Assembly (NCBI GenBank): GCA_020630615.1
Contig: JAHDBA010000003.1
Location: 168,006 to 210,978, forward strand
Direction: 5' to 3'
DNA from: Myxococcota bacterium
Lineage (GTDB): Bacteria > Myxococcota > UBA727 > JAHDBA01
DNA: 42,973 nucleotides
The notes below the pieces were generated by a model. That model saw only the letters and a list, made by a program, of their open reading frames with translations, ran no database searches and was not told the DNA's origin. Position numbers and translations under genes: made by a program. Every line of letters starts with the position of its first letter. Position 1 is the first letter of the stretch. Positions 7,621 to 16,918 of the stretch are shown piece after piece.

Positions 7621-8804
7621 GAGGTTCCGCCCCCCCGTTCGCGATTCTTGAGAGCACTACCCATCGCTTTACACTTCCCACTTTCATGCCAAAACTTCAT
7701 TGCCTCAGCAAACTTCGATAATGCTTGCTTTTGCACGCAAATCGGGCCGGGACTCCCCTCGGGATGAAATTGAACACCAGACCACGCGCGCTCTCGGTCA
7801 AAAAAGCCCTCGATACTATGATCGAGATGATGCTGAAACCAGACTTGATAATTGGAAGGCACATCGGTGCTCTCCACTGCATAACCATGGTTTTGCGTCG
7901 TGATAAAGAGTTTTCCCGTCTCGAGATCCTGGACCGGGTGATTGGCGCCGTGGTGGCCGCGCTCCATTGCGATCACTTTCGCTCCCGCGGCCATTGAAAG
8001 CACTTGGTGCCCCAAGCAGATTCCAAACACGGGGAAGTCTTTGGGTAGACTTTGCAGTCGTGAAATTAGTTCTTTAAAATGTCGGGGATCCCCGGGCCCA
8101 TTCGAGAGAAAGAGCCCACTAAAGGATTCAGCCCAAGACGCAGATATTCTACTGAAGTTCGTGACCTCCACCATTTCAGCCCCAGGAATCAGGCTGCCAA
8201 CATGATTTTTAGCACCCAAGTCACAAAAGGCGACCCGTGGACGATCGCCCGAAAGAAGCAACGAAGCTTCCGTAGCACGACGACGAAATGATTTTAACGC
8301 ACTTGAGTCTGTACTCTCTGTGACCCAAGCCCCATGGGAATGATCGACATGCACTTCCAACCCAAGTTTCTCGCGACCTTCCACCTCGTCACGCGCGACA
8401 ACACCAAGGCCTCGTACATCAACGCCGTCAATAAACCACGTATTTTTCACTGTGCACCAATCGCGAATCTTTTCGATGCAGCTTTTGCGCATGTGGCGTG
8501 CAACCACAACTTTGGGCCACACTGCGGCGCTTTGCATATTCTCAAGGACTGGCGAATAGCTCCCTACATGTGGAGCCGCAAAGACCAAACATTGACCTTC
8601 GTAAGAGGGGTCGCTGAGAGCTGAATCCCAGCCCGTAGAAGCCGTGAGCCAAATTAGTGGAAGTTCAAAACTGGTACTTTCCTCCGAAAGATCTTGAGGT
8701 CTCGCCAGGACTTGACCACGCCGGGTCCTCCCATCGACGTTTAGAAAAGCTTCTTCGCCCTGAACCTGAAGGTTTACAACCTTGGGTATAAAAGTAGTAT
8801 CCAC
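7617..8804 (-). CDS. Carbamoyl-phosphate synthetase small subunit-like glutamine amidotransferase
   Basis: CarA hydrolyses glutamine and passes ammonia to the large subunit. The N-terminal CPSase small-chain domain is recognisable but divergent (LTASTGWDSALSDPSYEGQ, AAPHVGSYSP). The C-terminal class I glutamine amidotransferase has SNGPGDP near residue 234, the nucleophile elbow GICLGHQ with Cys263, NHGYAV near 305, and the His347/Glu349 pair in QFHPEG, so the triad is intact. Length (395) fits CarA (about 380). The start is a GTG at 8804, because a stop codon lies four codons upstream and no ATG is available near the N-terminus; no clear ribosome binding site is visible. Its TGA overlaps the carB-like ATG. 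It is the first gene of the three-gene operon. Confidence 0.87.
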   Translation of the reverse strand: MDTTFIPKVVNLQVQGEEAFLNVDGRTRRGQVLARPQDLSEESTSFELPLIWLTASTGWDSALSDPSYEGQCLVFAAPHVGSYSPVLENMQSAAVWPKVVVARHMRKSCIEKIRDWCTVKNTWFIDGVDVRGLGVVARDEVEGREKLGLEVHVDHSHGAWVTESTDSSALKSFRRRATEASLLLSGDRPRVAFCDLGAKNHVGSLIPGAEMVEVTNFSRISASWAESFSGLFLSNGPGDPRHFKELISRLQSLPKDFPVFGICLGHQVLSMAAGAKVIAMERGHHGANHPVQDLETGKLFITTQNHGYAVESTDVPSNYQVWFQHHLDHSIEGFFDRERAWSGVQFHPEGSPGPICVQKQALSKFAEAMKFWHESGKCKAMGSALKNRERGGGTS

Positions 8805-8908
8805 GCCATGGGACTACCAATAAGGTCGCTGAACATCAATGGTGAACCTTTGTTTGAGACAATCTTAGAGGTCTTGAGACTTCTTTCGACTTCGTTACCC
8901 TAAAAAGT
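8805..8908. promoter_or_regulatory. Divergent intergenic region between carA-like and glycosyltransferase genes
   Basis: The 104 bases must contain promoters for both directions. For the plus strand a TTGAGA near 8874 is visible, but no well-spaced -10 element. Listed as a location, not as a mapped promoter. Confidence 0.35.
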
Positions 8909-10114
8909 ATGCGTATCGCCTATATCTCTCCAATCCTTGCATTTCGAGACGCCGACAATCTTTATATTCAGCATGCGGCGGGTCGTATCGTCGAGAAGCT
9001 CTACGAGCACTACCCGGACATGGTTCTCGCCTTTCCATTCCGCGACGCTCGGAGCGATCTTGACGCTCATACCATCTCGCTCAAAGGCCGTCGCTGTCAT
9101 GCGCTCCCTAGCATGCCCAGCTTTGCAGAGGGTCTCAAGAAAGGTTATGCGGTCCGGCGTGCGATTCGCCGTATTGAGGACGAAGTCGATGTTTGCCTTA
9201 TACAGATGCCTTTTAGTGCTGCGACAGCTCTTCTCGCCCCCAAAACACCAAGGCTCTATCATATTTGCGCGGATGTTCGTGGTGTTGTGGGTGCGTCGAA
9301 GTACTATCAAGGTCTCAAACGTTTCGCCGCACAAAGTGCAGCTTGGGGCGTTCAAAAGATACAAGAGATCATCATTGCGCGTGACGATGCGCGATTGATT
9401 ACCAATGGCGCCGAAATGTTTGAGCAGTATTTTCCGCGTCATGCGTCTCCGGGCTCGACGAAGGGTCAAACCCGAGGGCAACCGGTCTTAAGTTCTGTAC
9501 TACGAGAGTGTGAAGTTGCGTCCGTGCAGCGACAACGGGGACACGGTGGACCCTTTCGCCTTCTTTTTGTGGGCTATTTGCGACCCGAGAAGGGTATCGA
9601 TGTGCTTTTTGATGCACTTCAAGACCCACGGCTCGATCGACATGATTTGGAGATCGTTATTGTAGGGTGCCAAGACGCCGTTGAAGGCGGGGCTGCCGAA
9701 GATTTACAGGCACAACTTTGCGAACTTCAAAGCAAAGTCCCTGTTCGTTTTAAAGGCGCACTTGATTTTGGCCCTGCGCTCTTTCAAGAGTTTGCCAATG
9801 CCGATGCGCTGGTTCTACCCTCTCGCAGCGAAGGCACCCCGAGGGTGCTGGTTGAGGCGCGCGCCTTCGGCTGCCCCGTGATTGCATCGCGTGTTGGCGG
9901 TGTCCCCTTTTCCGTTGAAGATGGCGTTGATGGTCTTTTAGTTGAACCTGGTAGTCCTGACCTGCTGAGTGAAGCTATCGATGGGCTGATTTCGAAACCG
10001 GGGCTTCGTGAAGCATTGGTAAGCGAAGGACTCAAAAGGGCCCTCGGGAGGACTCTCGAAAGCTATGTTCAGGTGATGGTCGATGAGCTCGACGCCCTTC
10101 GTAAGCATATTTAA
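8909..10114 (+). CDS. GT4-type glycosyltransferase
   Basis: A GT-B fold retaining glycosyltransferase that transfers a sugar from a nucleotide donor. The N-terminal Rossmann domain starts MRIAYISPILAF. The C-terminal Glycos_transf_1 domain has LLFVGYLRPEKGIDVLFDAL, VRFKGALDFGPALFQEFANADALVLPSRSEGTPRVLVEARAFGCPVIASRVGG and DGLLVEPGSP, including the family's E-x7-E signature (Glu in SEGTPRVLVE). Length 401 is normal. No signal peptide, so it acts in the cytoplasm or at the inner membrane. The ATG at 8909 has only a weak A/G-rich sequence in front. It is divergent from the carbamoylation operon with a gap of 104 bases, so it may share regulation and pathway. Donor and acceptor cannot be read from the sequence. 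Confidence 0.88.
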   Translation: MRIAYISPILAFRDADNLYIQHAAGRIVEKLYEHYPDMVLAFPFRDARSDLDAHTISLKGRRCHALPSMPSFAEGLKKGYAVRRAIRRIEDEVDVCLIQMPFSAATALLAPKTPRLYHICADVRGVVGASKYYQGLKRFAAQSAAWGVQKIQEIIIARDDARLITNGAEMFEQYFPRHASPGSTKGQTRGQPVLSSVLRECEVASVQRQRGHGGPFRLLFVGYLRPEKGIDVLFDALQDPRLDRHDLEIVIVGCQDAVEGGAAEDLQAQLCELQSKVPVRFKGALDFGPALFQEFANADALVLPSRSEGTPRVLVEARAFGCPVIASRVGGVPFSVEDGVDGLLVEPGSPDLLSEAIDGLISKPGLREALVSEGLKRALGRTLESYVQVMVDELDALRKHI

Positions 10115-10131
10115 AAGCGTCAAAAAGACCC

Positions 10132-10605
10132 TTAAATATTACGGGATTCCAGCTCAAGTAGTACTTTTTTCAAGCGCGCTCCCCCCGCATACCCACCAAG
10201 TGCACCATTCGCATGAATCACGCGATGACAAGGGATAACGATAGGCAGAGGATTTCGATGGTTTGCCATACCAACGGCACGATACGCCTTGGGTGAACCC
10301 ACTGCTTCAGCAATTTCCTTGTAACTTCTCGTTTCACCATAAGGAATATTTTTGAGTGCACGCCAAACTTTTTGCTGGAAGGCACTTCCTTTGGGGTTTA
10401 CGAGCTCGACCCCGACCTCTTTGGACCGACCCGAAAGAAAATCCAAGAAAGGTTGAGCAAGCCATGAAGGTGCGGTCTCGCAATCGGACACATCTTGCGC
10501 GCGTACGTGGAGACTTACAATCTTTTTCCCACATACCCTAAAAGTCAGCGGGAATTTCAAGAACTCATGTTCGAGATAAAAATGAGCATCTTCAACTCGG
10601 GTCAT
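10132..10605 (-). CDS. ogt: Methylated-DNA--protein-cysteine methyltransferase (Ogt/AGT family)
   Basis: A suicide repair protein that moves the alkyl group from O6-alkylguanine (and O4-alkylthymine) to its own cysteine. The DNA-binding domain (residues about 73-157) shows FQQKVWRALKNIPYGETRSYKEIAEAVGSPKAYRAVGMANHRNPLPIVIPCHRVI, with the acceptor Cys in PCHRV and the Asn-Arg turn. GALGGYAGG follows as expected. At 157 residues it is the common short form with a brief N-terminal domain. The start codon abuts the stop of the upstream M2 peptidase gene (TAAATG), so both are probably on one mRNA. It converges with the glycosyltransferase gene. Confidence 0.93.
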   Translation of the reverse strand: MTRVEDAHFYLEHEFLKFPLTFRVCGKKIVSLHVRAQDVSDCETAPSWLAQPFLDFLSGRSKEVGVELVNPKGSAFQQKVWRALKNIPYGETRSYKEIAEAVGSPKAYRAVGMANHRNPLPIVIPCHRVIHANGALGGYAGGARLKKVLLELESRNI

Positions 10606-12462
10606 TTACCAGCCACAGGTTTGCCCCTGGTTGGCTTCTTTTAGGTAGCCCTGCAGTGGCGCAAAGTATTCGAGCAGTGCAGACGCATCCATCGTTCTTG
10701 ACCCGGTCATCGCTTCAAGCGCATCTTGCCATGGCTGGCTTTGCCCCAATTTCAAAAGTGCCATCATTTTTTCGCCAGCTTCTTGACTCTCATGGATCGA
10801 ACAGGTGTGAAGCGGACCTTCATGCCCGGAAGCTTCGCAGAGCGCTTTATGCATTTGAAACTGCAAAATAAAAGACATGAAATAACGCATATAAGGCGTG
10901 TTCCCCGGAATATGGTACTTTGCACCGGGGTCAAAATCTGTTGCAGCACGCGCGATTGGTGCCTTGATGCCTTGATACTGACTGCGGAGTTTCCACCAAT
11001 GCTTGTTGTAATCTGCCGGTGCAACTTTGCCCGCAAAAACATCCCAACGCCATTGATCGATCATCCGACCGAAGGGTAGAAAAGCAATCTTCTCGAGAGC
11101 ACGACGCATTTGCGCGTTCACAAGCTCTTTTTCATTCAGCTGCGGTGCTTTCTTTAAGAGTCCAATCTTTTCATAATATTCGTCGGTCATACTCAAGGCA
11201 ATCACATCACCAATCGCTTCATGAAAACCGTCGTGCGCGCCGCTTTGAAAGATGTTCGGAAGATTGTTGTAATAGAGATAATAGTAAATGTGACCCAACT
11301 CATGATGGATGGTAATCAAGTCTTCTTCTGTTGGCTTGATGCACATCTTAATACGGACATCATCGTTGTTTTGAACATCCCATGCACTGGCGTGACATAC
11401 CACTTCACGGTTTTCTGGTTTTACAAACATCGACTTCTCAAAAAAGGAAGGCGGAAGCGGCTTCATACCCAGGGACGTGAAAAAGGCCTCACCGGTGCGC
11501 ACCATTTTCAGAGCATCGTAGCCTTGTGACTCGAGTGCGCCGTCAATATCGATTTGAACCTTTGAGGCATAGGGTTGTAGAATGTCATAAATGTTAGTCC
11601 AATCTTGCGCCCACATGTTCCCTACGAGGTGTGCCGGGATCTCGCCTTTCGGGTCAAAGCGCTCAGGGTATTGCTTCGCAAGTTTTGCACGAGCGTAACA
11701 ATGAAGATCTTCATACAGAGGTTTGACCTGCGCCCAAAGCTTATCGATTTCATTTGGGAACGCGCTTGTCGGCATATCGTACCATGAGCGCCAGCCCTCG
11801 CCGACATCACTCATTCCAATTTCTTTCGCCCCCATGTTTGCGATCTGAACAAAACGCTCATAGAGGGGTTTAATTTCTGGTGAGATTGTGCGCCAACCTG
11901 CCCAGGCACGGGTCAGTTCATCGTAATCTCGACTTTCTTTAAGTACATCGGAGAGCTCGCCCAAGTCTTTGCATGTCTCCAATGCACCTTCGCCTTCGCA
12001 GTATTTACCTTTGCCGTAGAGACCTTCCATTTTTGTCATGACACTTGCAAGCTCTTTACGAAGCTTGGCATCGTCGGGTGAGGGTGCATAGGATGCAGAA
12101 GTCAGAAGCTTAAATGCACGTTCAAGCGCTGGGCTTCCTTGAACGCCTTTAAAAGCCATCGACTCTTTGAAAGTCTTTGAGGTAAAGGCCATATACTCTT
12201 CGCTGGCTGCCGATGCTGCCGCCTCCGTCTCGTCTGTAATATTGGTCATCGCAGCCCACTGTGCTTCGTTGACACGGACATCGAGCTCTTCAACATCCCT
12301 TTCGAACTTGTCCCAATAGGCTTGTGCTGCGGTCGCCGATACTTTTCCGGGCGGATTGATACTGGTGGTGGCCTTCGGGCTGCTCGAACATGCACTCAAG
12401 ACAAGAAGCAATACACTTGCAAAGGTTCTTTGTGAAATACGCGAACGACAAGGCTTGATCAT
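10606..12462 (-). CDS. M2-family (ACE-like) peptidyl-dipeptidase lipoprotein
   Basis: A zinc metallopeptidase of the angiotensin-converting-enzyme family, which removes dipeptides from peptide C-termini. The signal peptide ends in LVLSAC, so Cys25 is the predicted lipidation site and the enzyme faces the periplasm or outside. The HExxH zinc motif is H387-E388-L-G-H391 in HHELGHIYYYL, and the third ligand is Glu415 in GFHEAIGD. The surrounding sequence is characteristic of M2 rather than M3. Length 618 matches single-domain bacterial ACE homologues. AGGAG lies upstream of the ATG at 12462. It is followed directly by ogt. The physiological substrate is unknown; scavenging of peptides is a reasonable guess for a proteolytic lifestyle. 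Confidence 0.92.
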   Translation of the reverse strand: MIKPCRSRISQRTFASVLLLVLSACSSSPKATTSINPPGKVSATAAQAYWDKFERDVEELDVRVNEAQWAAMTNITDETEAAASAASEEYMAFTSKTFKESMAFKGVQGSPALERAFKLLTSASYAPSPDDAKLRKELASVMTKMEGLYGKGKYCEGEGALETCKDLGELSDVLKESRDYDELTRAWAGWRTISPEIKPLYERFVQIANMGAKEIGMSDVGEGWRSWYDMPTSAFPNEIDKLWAQVKPLYEDLHCYARAKLAKQYPERFDPKGEIPAHLVGNMWAQDWTNIYDILQPYASKVQIDIDGALESQGYDALKMVRTGEAFFTSLGMKPLPPSFFEKSMFVKPENREVVCHASAWDVQNNDDVRIKMCIKPTEEDLITIHHELGHIYYYLYYNNLPNIFQSGAHDGFHEAIGDVIALSMTDEYYEKIGLLKKAPQLNEKELVNAQMRRALEKIAFLPFGRMIDQWRWDVFAGKVAPADYNKHWWKLRSQYQGIKAPIARAATDFDPGAKYHIPGNTPYMRYFMSFILQFQMHKALCEASGHEGPLHTCSIHESQEAGEKMMALLKLGQSQPWQDALEAMTGSRTMDASALLEYFAPLQGYLKEANQGQTCGW

Positions 12463-12594
12463 AGAAATCTCCTGGGATTTTGAACCCTGAGCTCTGGTTT
12501 CACAATCACTTTATTTGGGCAAGCGGGTCCATTTCGACGAAGAAGACTCGCTAAGCCGGCTGCAGAAGCGTCCTAAGCCTGCTAGACCTGAGGA

Positions 12595-14394
12595 ATGATC
12601 ATCTCGAAGCAAGCTCGCCCTCTCTTGTACCAACTTATGAGTCTGTGTTCACTCTTGAGTGTCCTTTGGCTTTCGGGTTGCGACATCCCCGGCGTCTATG
12701 TGACATGCGATCTCAATGACGGTGAGTCCTGTGCAGACAACCTTATTTGTCATCAGCAAGACACGAGTGCTGAAGGTTATTGCGCTGGCCCCTGTGATGG
12801 TGATGAAGCTTGCTCAAGTGACGGGACTCTTCTTTGTGATGCTGGCCAGTGTCGCCATCGCTCTTTTGTACCAAGCGATGACCCGAACAACGAGCTCCCT
12901 GCTGAAGTTGAGTGTGCCGACAATGAAATTGCTTGTGTAAACCGTTGCGTTGCAGCTGCGATTGTCGATGGGGAACTCACCCCGAGTTCACAACAACACT
13001 GTGGTTCATGTGGTGTGGCGGCCACAGGGCTGTGCGTCAATGGTGTGAATGTCGCGTGTAACAACTCTGAAAACTCCTGCCCTACTCTTACCGGCGGCAC
13101 ACAAGAGTGCACAGACGGCGCGTGTGTTCTTACATGTGACATTGGCTTTGAGCAGTGTTCACCTGGCGAATGTGTCAGTATTGAATCCACTGAAAACTGT
13201 GGCGCCTGTGGTAACGATGTGAGTGCAGGCGCAAACGAATGTCGAGGTGGATTGGCGTCTTGCGGTGGCCGAAGCCCGTGTTCGAATGATGCAGGTTTAA
13301 CCTGCATTGAGAGCCTCGATGGGCTGGGTGCTTTTTGTGCACAGTGCACCAACGATAGCGAATGTGGCAGCAATGAATGGTGTTGCGGCGGTACCTGCTT
13401 CGCGGAAAGCGAACGCGTCAATCACTGTGGCTGTCTTGCTATACCTGAAAGCATATCAACCTCTGCAAGCAACACCCTCATGCTTGATAGCGGTGAAGAC
13501 TGCTCGCTTTTAACACGCAATAACGCTTGCGTTGTAAACGATGGCGAGATGTTTTGCGGCTGCGACAACAACGACAATGTCACGCGCCTTGAACAATGCA
13601 GCACAAATGCCAATGGGCTCGTCGACGTATGCGATGAAAACATCAAGCAATGTGTCCCGATGAATGGAAGCAATTGTGGACTTGTTAATGGTGTTACGAC
13701 CCTCAGTCTCGATGAAGGCATGAGCATGCTCATCTTTGATGAAGTGAGTGCAAGCGATGCGTCTGGCACTCTACTTTCATGTTCGGTCGCAATGGGCGGG
13801 CCTGAGTGTGTTTCGCAAGGCACAAATACAAACTTAAATGCTGAGCTCGATGCCTTTTGCGGATGTAGCGATGCAAACCTCAGTTCAAGTGAAAGTGCAT
13901 GCAATCAACCCGTGCTCGATGAACGTGGTATACCCCACCGCATTAGCAATATCTGCGTCAGCGAAAACGATGCCCTCGGGCGAGACTATGGCATTGGTAA
14001 TCGGTGTGCGTGTGCAGCAAATGGTGCTCAACTAAACTTGCCTTGTGCGAGCAATGAAGAGTGTACTGACCAGGGCTGCTTCGACTTGAGTGTTGATTCT
14101 GCAAATTGTGGGATAATAGGAAAAGAATGCGATATGGGCAAGTCGTGTTCTAACTACGGTTGTCAAAATTGTATTGATAACACCCAATGCTCCACCAACG
14201 CCCCCGACTGCCTTGCGTTTAATGGTGACAACAAATGCGTCTGCGAAAACTTTACGATGCCCAACCCGGACCCGAATGGCCCCAGAATCACCACAGGGTG
14301 CCCGATGGGGTTGAGTTGTTCGTCGAGTGGGTGCCTTGTTGATGCAACACCATACTCGACACTCGAATCCCTTAATGCTGCTTTAGGTTTATAA
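12595..14394 (+). CDS. Large Cys-rich lipoprotein
   Basis: The signal peptide ends SVLWLSGC, a good lipobox (Cys29). The 570-residue mature part has dozens of cysteines in repeated modules such as QHCGSCGVAATGLC, ENCGACGNDVSAGANEC and CGCLAIPES, plus CxxDxxC-type pairs (CTNDSECGSNEWCC). Such HCGxCG modules are widespread in secreted proteins of myxobacteria and relatives, where their function is mostly unknown. I see no catalytic motif and no C-terminal anchor. The ATG at 12595 is preceded by GAGGA, but only one base away, so the ribosome binding site is poorly placed. A Met 14 codons in would also keep a short signal peptide. It is divergent from the M2 peptidase gene. Confidence 0.8.
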   Translation: MIISKQARPLLYQLMSLCSLLSVLWLSGCDIPGVYVTCDLNDGESCADNLICHQQDTSAEGYCAGPCDGDEACSSDGTLLCDAGQCRHRSFVPSDDPNNELPAEVECADNEIACVNRCVAAAIVDGELTPSSQQHCGSCGVAATGLCVNGVNVACNNSENSCPTLTGGTQECTDGACVLTCDIGFEQCSPGECVSIESTENCGACGNDVSAGANECRGGLASCGGRSPCSNDAGLTCIESLDGLGAFCAQCTNDSECGSNEWCCGGTCFAESERVNHCGCLAIPESISTSASNTLMLDSGEDCSLLTRNNACVVNDGEMFCGCDNNDNVTRLEQCSTNANGLVDVCDENIKQCVPMNGSNCGLVNGVTTLSLDEGMSMLIFDEVSASDASGTLLSCSVAMGGPECVSQGTNTNLNAELDAFCGCSDANLSSSESACNQPVLDERGIPHRISNICVSENDALGRDYGIGNRCACAANGAQLNLPCASNEECTDQGCFDLSVDSANCGIIGKECDMGKSCSNYGCQNCIDNTQCSTNAPDCLAFNGDNKCVCENFTMPNPDPNGPRITTGCPMGLSCSSSGCLVDATPYSTLESLNAALGL

Positions 14395-14498
14395 ATATGC
14401 CTCACTTATTCTCACGTCGAAGAGCAAATACACTTGCATTGTTTGGGGGCTTTTCGCATACACCTTGAACCTGAAGGTAAAAGCTCTAGTCTGATTCT
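14395..14498 (+). other. thiC leader region, no clear riboswitch
   Basis: A TPP riboswitch is often found before thiC. Here TTGAACCTGAAGGT at about 14465-14478 resembles the 3' half of a thi-box (GAACCUGAU), but the CUGAGA half and the closing stems are not visible. The short ACCTT/AAGGT stem could be a simple hairpin. I see no certain regulatory element. Confidence 0.3.
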
Positions 14499-16280
14499 AT
14501 GAGTACTGTGATTCCATTTCCGCCGCTTGGTCAGAACCCTTCAACACTGAAAGAAGGCACCTCGCCGGGTTCCTTCGCGCGCAAACCCGATATCGGTGGT
14601 GCCTACACCTTTTCCTCACCCGATACACCCGGTATGCCTGCTGTTTCGTCCAAAAGCGCGTGGGACTTTATGCCTGCAGATTGGAAGAAAGTTGACGGGC
14701 GTTGGGTGGCACCCGAGGGCTTTAGCCCTGTGACACAACTCGAGAACGCGCGCCTCGGAAACATTACCCCTGAAATGAAACGTGTCGCTGAGCGCGAGCC
14801 TCATTTAAATGTTCAACAGGTATGCGATGAAGTTGCAGCGGGGCGAATGGTTATCCCAGCCAACGTCAATCACCTTGCACACAAACTCGACCCGATGGCG
14901 ATCGGTCGCGCCTCTCTCACGAAAGTGAATGCCAATATGGGTGCATCACCCGTCTCTTCAGGAATGAACGAAGAGCTTGAGAAACTTGACTGGTCGGTGC
15001 GCTGGGGCGCGGATACCGTGATGGACTTGAGCACTGGTGGTGATTTGAACGCGACACGCTCTGCCTTTGTTCAACATTCAACTGTACCGATCGGTACCGT
15101 ACCGATTTATTCGATGATCATCGACAAGTCGATTGAAGATCTCGATGAAGCGATGATTCTTGCAGAGCTCGAGAACCAGGCTTTGCAAGGTGTGGATTAC
15201 TTCACAATTCATGCAGGTGTTCGAAAAAGTCACCTGCAATATGTCAAAGACCGCTTGATTGGAATTGTAAGCCGCGGCGGCTCTCTACTGGCCAAATGGA
15301 TGATTCACCATGACCGTGAAAACATTATGTACACAATGTGGGATGAGATTTGCCAGCTGATGCGCAGGCACGATGTGACCTTCTCGATTGGTGATGGGTT
15401 GCGCCCGGGTGGTCTGGCAGACGCAAGTGATCAAGCGCAGCTTGAAGAGCTCTATACCCTAGGTGAACTTACCGAGCGTGCATGGCGTCACGGGGTTCAG
15501 GTCATGGTGGAAGGCCCTGGTCATGTGCCCTTTGATCAGATTGAATTCAATATGAAGCTTCAGCGAAGTGTTTGCCACGGTGCACCTTTCTACGTACTTG
15601 GGCCACTCGTCACCGATATCTTCCCCGGTTACGATCACATTACGAGCTGTATTGGCGCAACCGCTGCGGGGTACCATGGTGCCTCCATGCTCTGTTACGT
15701 CACCCCCAAAGAGCATTTGGGCTTACCGAAGAAAGACGATGTAAAGCAAGGCTGTGTTGCCTATAAGATAGCAGCACATGCGGCCGACGTCGCACTTGGT
15801 ATTCCGGGTTCGCGTGACCGTGACGATGAACTGACCAAAGCCCGCGCCGCACTAAACTGGGAGAAGCACTTCGAACTCTCATTCGACCCAGAGCTCGCGC
15901 GTGCCTACCACGATGAAGATCTTGATGTTGATACCGACTTTTGTGCGATGTGCGGTCACGATTGGTGCTCGGTTCGAATTTCAAAAGAAATTCAGGCCTT
16001 CGCAAGCGGCAAAGATGAATCCTTCGCTTGGGATAAAGCGAAAGTTAGCGATGCACTCAACAACGAGCAGATCAACATCTTAAAGCAACGCGGCGTTTTA
16101 AGCCCAAAAGAGCTTCATAAGCTTGCGAGCAAAACCAAAAGTGTTCTTCAAGATGGCGATGCAAAACCTGCATGTCACAGTAGCAAAAGTGAGAAAGCAG
16201 AAGCGCAAAAAATGCATTCCGATTTGATTCCACTGAAGACTTCGCGAAAACATGAGCAAGAATCGACTCTGCTACCTTAG
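14499..16280 (+). CDS. thiC: Phosphomethylpyrimidine synthase ThiC
   Basis: A radical-SAM enzyme that converts aminoimidazole ribotide to the thiamine pyrimidine (HMP-P). The core shows [79 protein letters not shown] and the C-terminal cluster motif [13 protein letters not shown] (C-x2-C-x4-C) that binds the [4Fe-4S] cluster. An N-terminal ThiC-associated segment is present. 593 residues is normal. The C-terminal 40 residues after the cluster are variable and Lys/Ser-rich. No strong ribosome binding site precedes the ATG. The next gene overlaps its end by 29 bases, so a thiamine mini-operon is likely. Confidence 0.97.
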   Translation: MSTVIPFPPLGQNPSTLKEGTSPGSFARKPDIGGAYTFSSPDTPGMPAVSSKSAWDFMPADWKKVDGRWVAPEGFSPVTQLENARLGNITPEMKRVAEREPHLNVQQVCDEVAAGRMVIPANVNHLAHKLDPMAIGRASLTKVNANMGASPVSSGMNEELEKLDWSVRWGADTVMDLSTGGDLNATRSAFVQHSTVPIGTVPIYSMIIDKSIEDLDEAMILAELENQALQGVDYFTIHAGVRKSHLQYVKDRLIGIVSRGGSLLAKWMIHHDRENIMYTMWDEICQLMRRHDVTFSIGDGLRPGGLADASDQAQLEELYTLGELTERAWRHGVQVMVEGPGHVPFDQIEFNMKLQRSVCHGAPFYVLGPLVTDIFPGYDHITSCIGATAAGYHGASMLCYVTPKEHLGLPKKDDVKQGCVAYKIAAHAADVALGIPGSRDRDDELTKARAALNWEKHFELSFDPELARAYHDEDLDVDTDFCAMCGHDWCSVRISKEIQAFASGKDESFAWDKAKVSDALNNEQINILKQRGVLSPKELHKLASKTKSVLQDGDAKPACHSSKSEKAEAQKMHSDLIPLKTSRKHEQESTLLP

Positions 16281-16905
16281 CGGGGCCCAAGAGTCAGGGC
16301 GCGCTATACTCGCCCTGCTCTACCCTCTCGGCTTGAAACCCTCCGAGCATTTTCGGCGTTTGCAACGCTTCAAGGCAATCGCTAAGATTTTAGGGTCCCA
16401 CACGATCGAACTGCTGGTCGTGCTTCGAAGCGCAAAAGAAGTTCCACCCAGGTCCACCCAGGTTCGACGCTTTTTATCAACCCTCTCAAACACACATACG
16501 TCGATCATTCTTCACGAGTCGTTAGCGCAGCGTGACTTTAGCATTGGCATGGGCACCCATTACCGAGATGAAGAACTCAACGCTGGAAAACTTGTATTCA
16601 AAAACTACAAATACGGCCAAAGCGCCAAGCCACGTATGGGCTTTAGTACCCATGAGAATACAATTGCACGACTCTGTCCGCCCCCTGCCTGCGATGCCTA
16701 TCTTTTTATTAGCCCAGTCCAACGCCCAATCAGTAAACCCCTCGACAATCGAGAGCCTCTGGGTTTTCAAAAAGCAGCAGCACTTTCGAAAGCCCACCGC
16801 GACTTCGGAAGACACGTTTTCGCATTGGGCGGCATGCACTTCTCTGACTTTCATAAGGTAAAGAAGGTCAAGCTCGGTGTTGCAATGCTCTCTTGGCACC
16901 GATGA
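16252..16905 (+). CDS. Divergent ThiE/TenI-fold protein (thiamine phosphate synthase superfamily)
   Basis: ThiE joins HMP-PP and thiazole phosphate; TenI is a related thiazole tautomerase. Similarity is by eye and patchy but in the right order: [15 protein letters not shown] (cf. LQLREK near the phosphate site), [24 protein letters not shown] (cf. DRVDLALALGADGVHLGQEDL), [13 protein letters not shown] (cf. the GxSTHxxEE block), [17 protein letters not shown] (cf. ADYVGFGPVFPTxTK) and [24 protein letters not shown] (cf. AIGGI...GADGVAVVS). The Arg/Lys pair of the first motif is kept, but the conserved Asp of the second block and the GVH of the usual GVHLGQ motif are changed (GMGTH). It overlaps thiC by 29 bases at its ATG; the true start may be later. 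Its position after thiC supports a thiamine role, perhaps tautomerase-like. Confidence 0.6.
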   Translation: MSKNRLCYLSGAQESGRAILALLYPLGLKPSEHFRRLQRFKAIAKILGSHTIELLVVLRSAKEVPPRSTQVRRFLSTLSNTHTSIILHESLAQRDFSIGMGTHYRDEELNAGKLVFKNYKYGQSAKPRMGFSTHENTIARLCPPPACDAYLFISPVQRPISKPLDNREPLGFQKAAALSKAHRDFGRHVFALGGMHFSDFHKVKKVKLGVAMLSWHR

Positions 16906-16918
16906 AGCGTTGGGTCGA

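Noticed and set aside
12777..13421. A 214-residue minus-strand frame inside the Cys-rich lipoprotein gene
   Set aside because: It is a shadow frame rich in His/Pro/Ser, without start signals; the plus-strand gene has a lipobox and conserved modules.
14440..14498. TPP riboswitch before thiC
   Set aside because: Only a GAACCTGA-like piece is present; the CTGAGA half and the supporting stems are missing. The same TGAACCTGAAGGT string also occurs at about 8761 inside the carA-like gene, so it is not specific.
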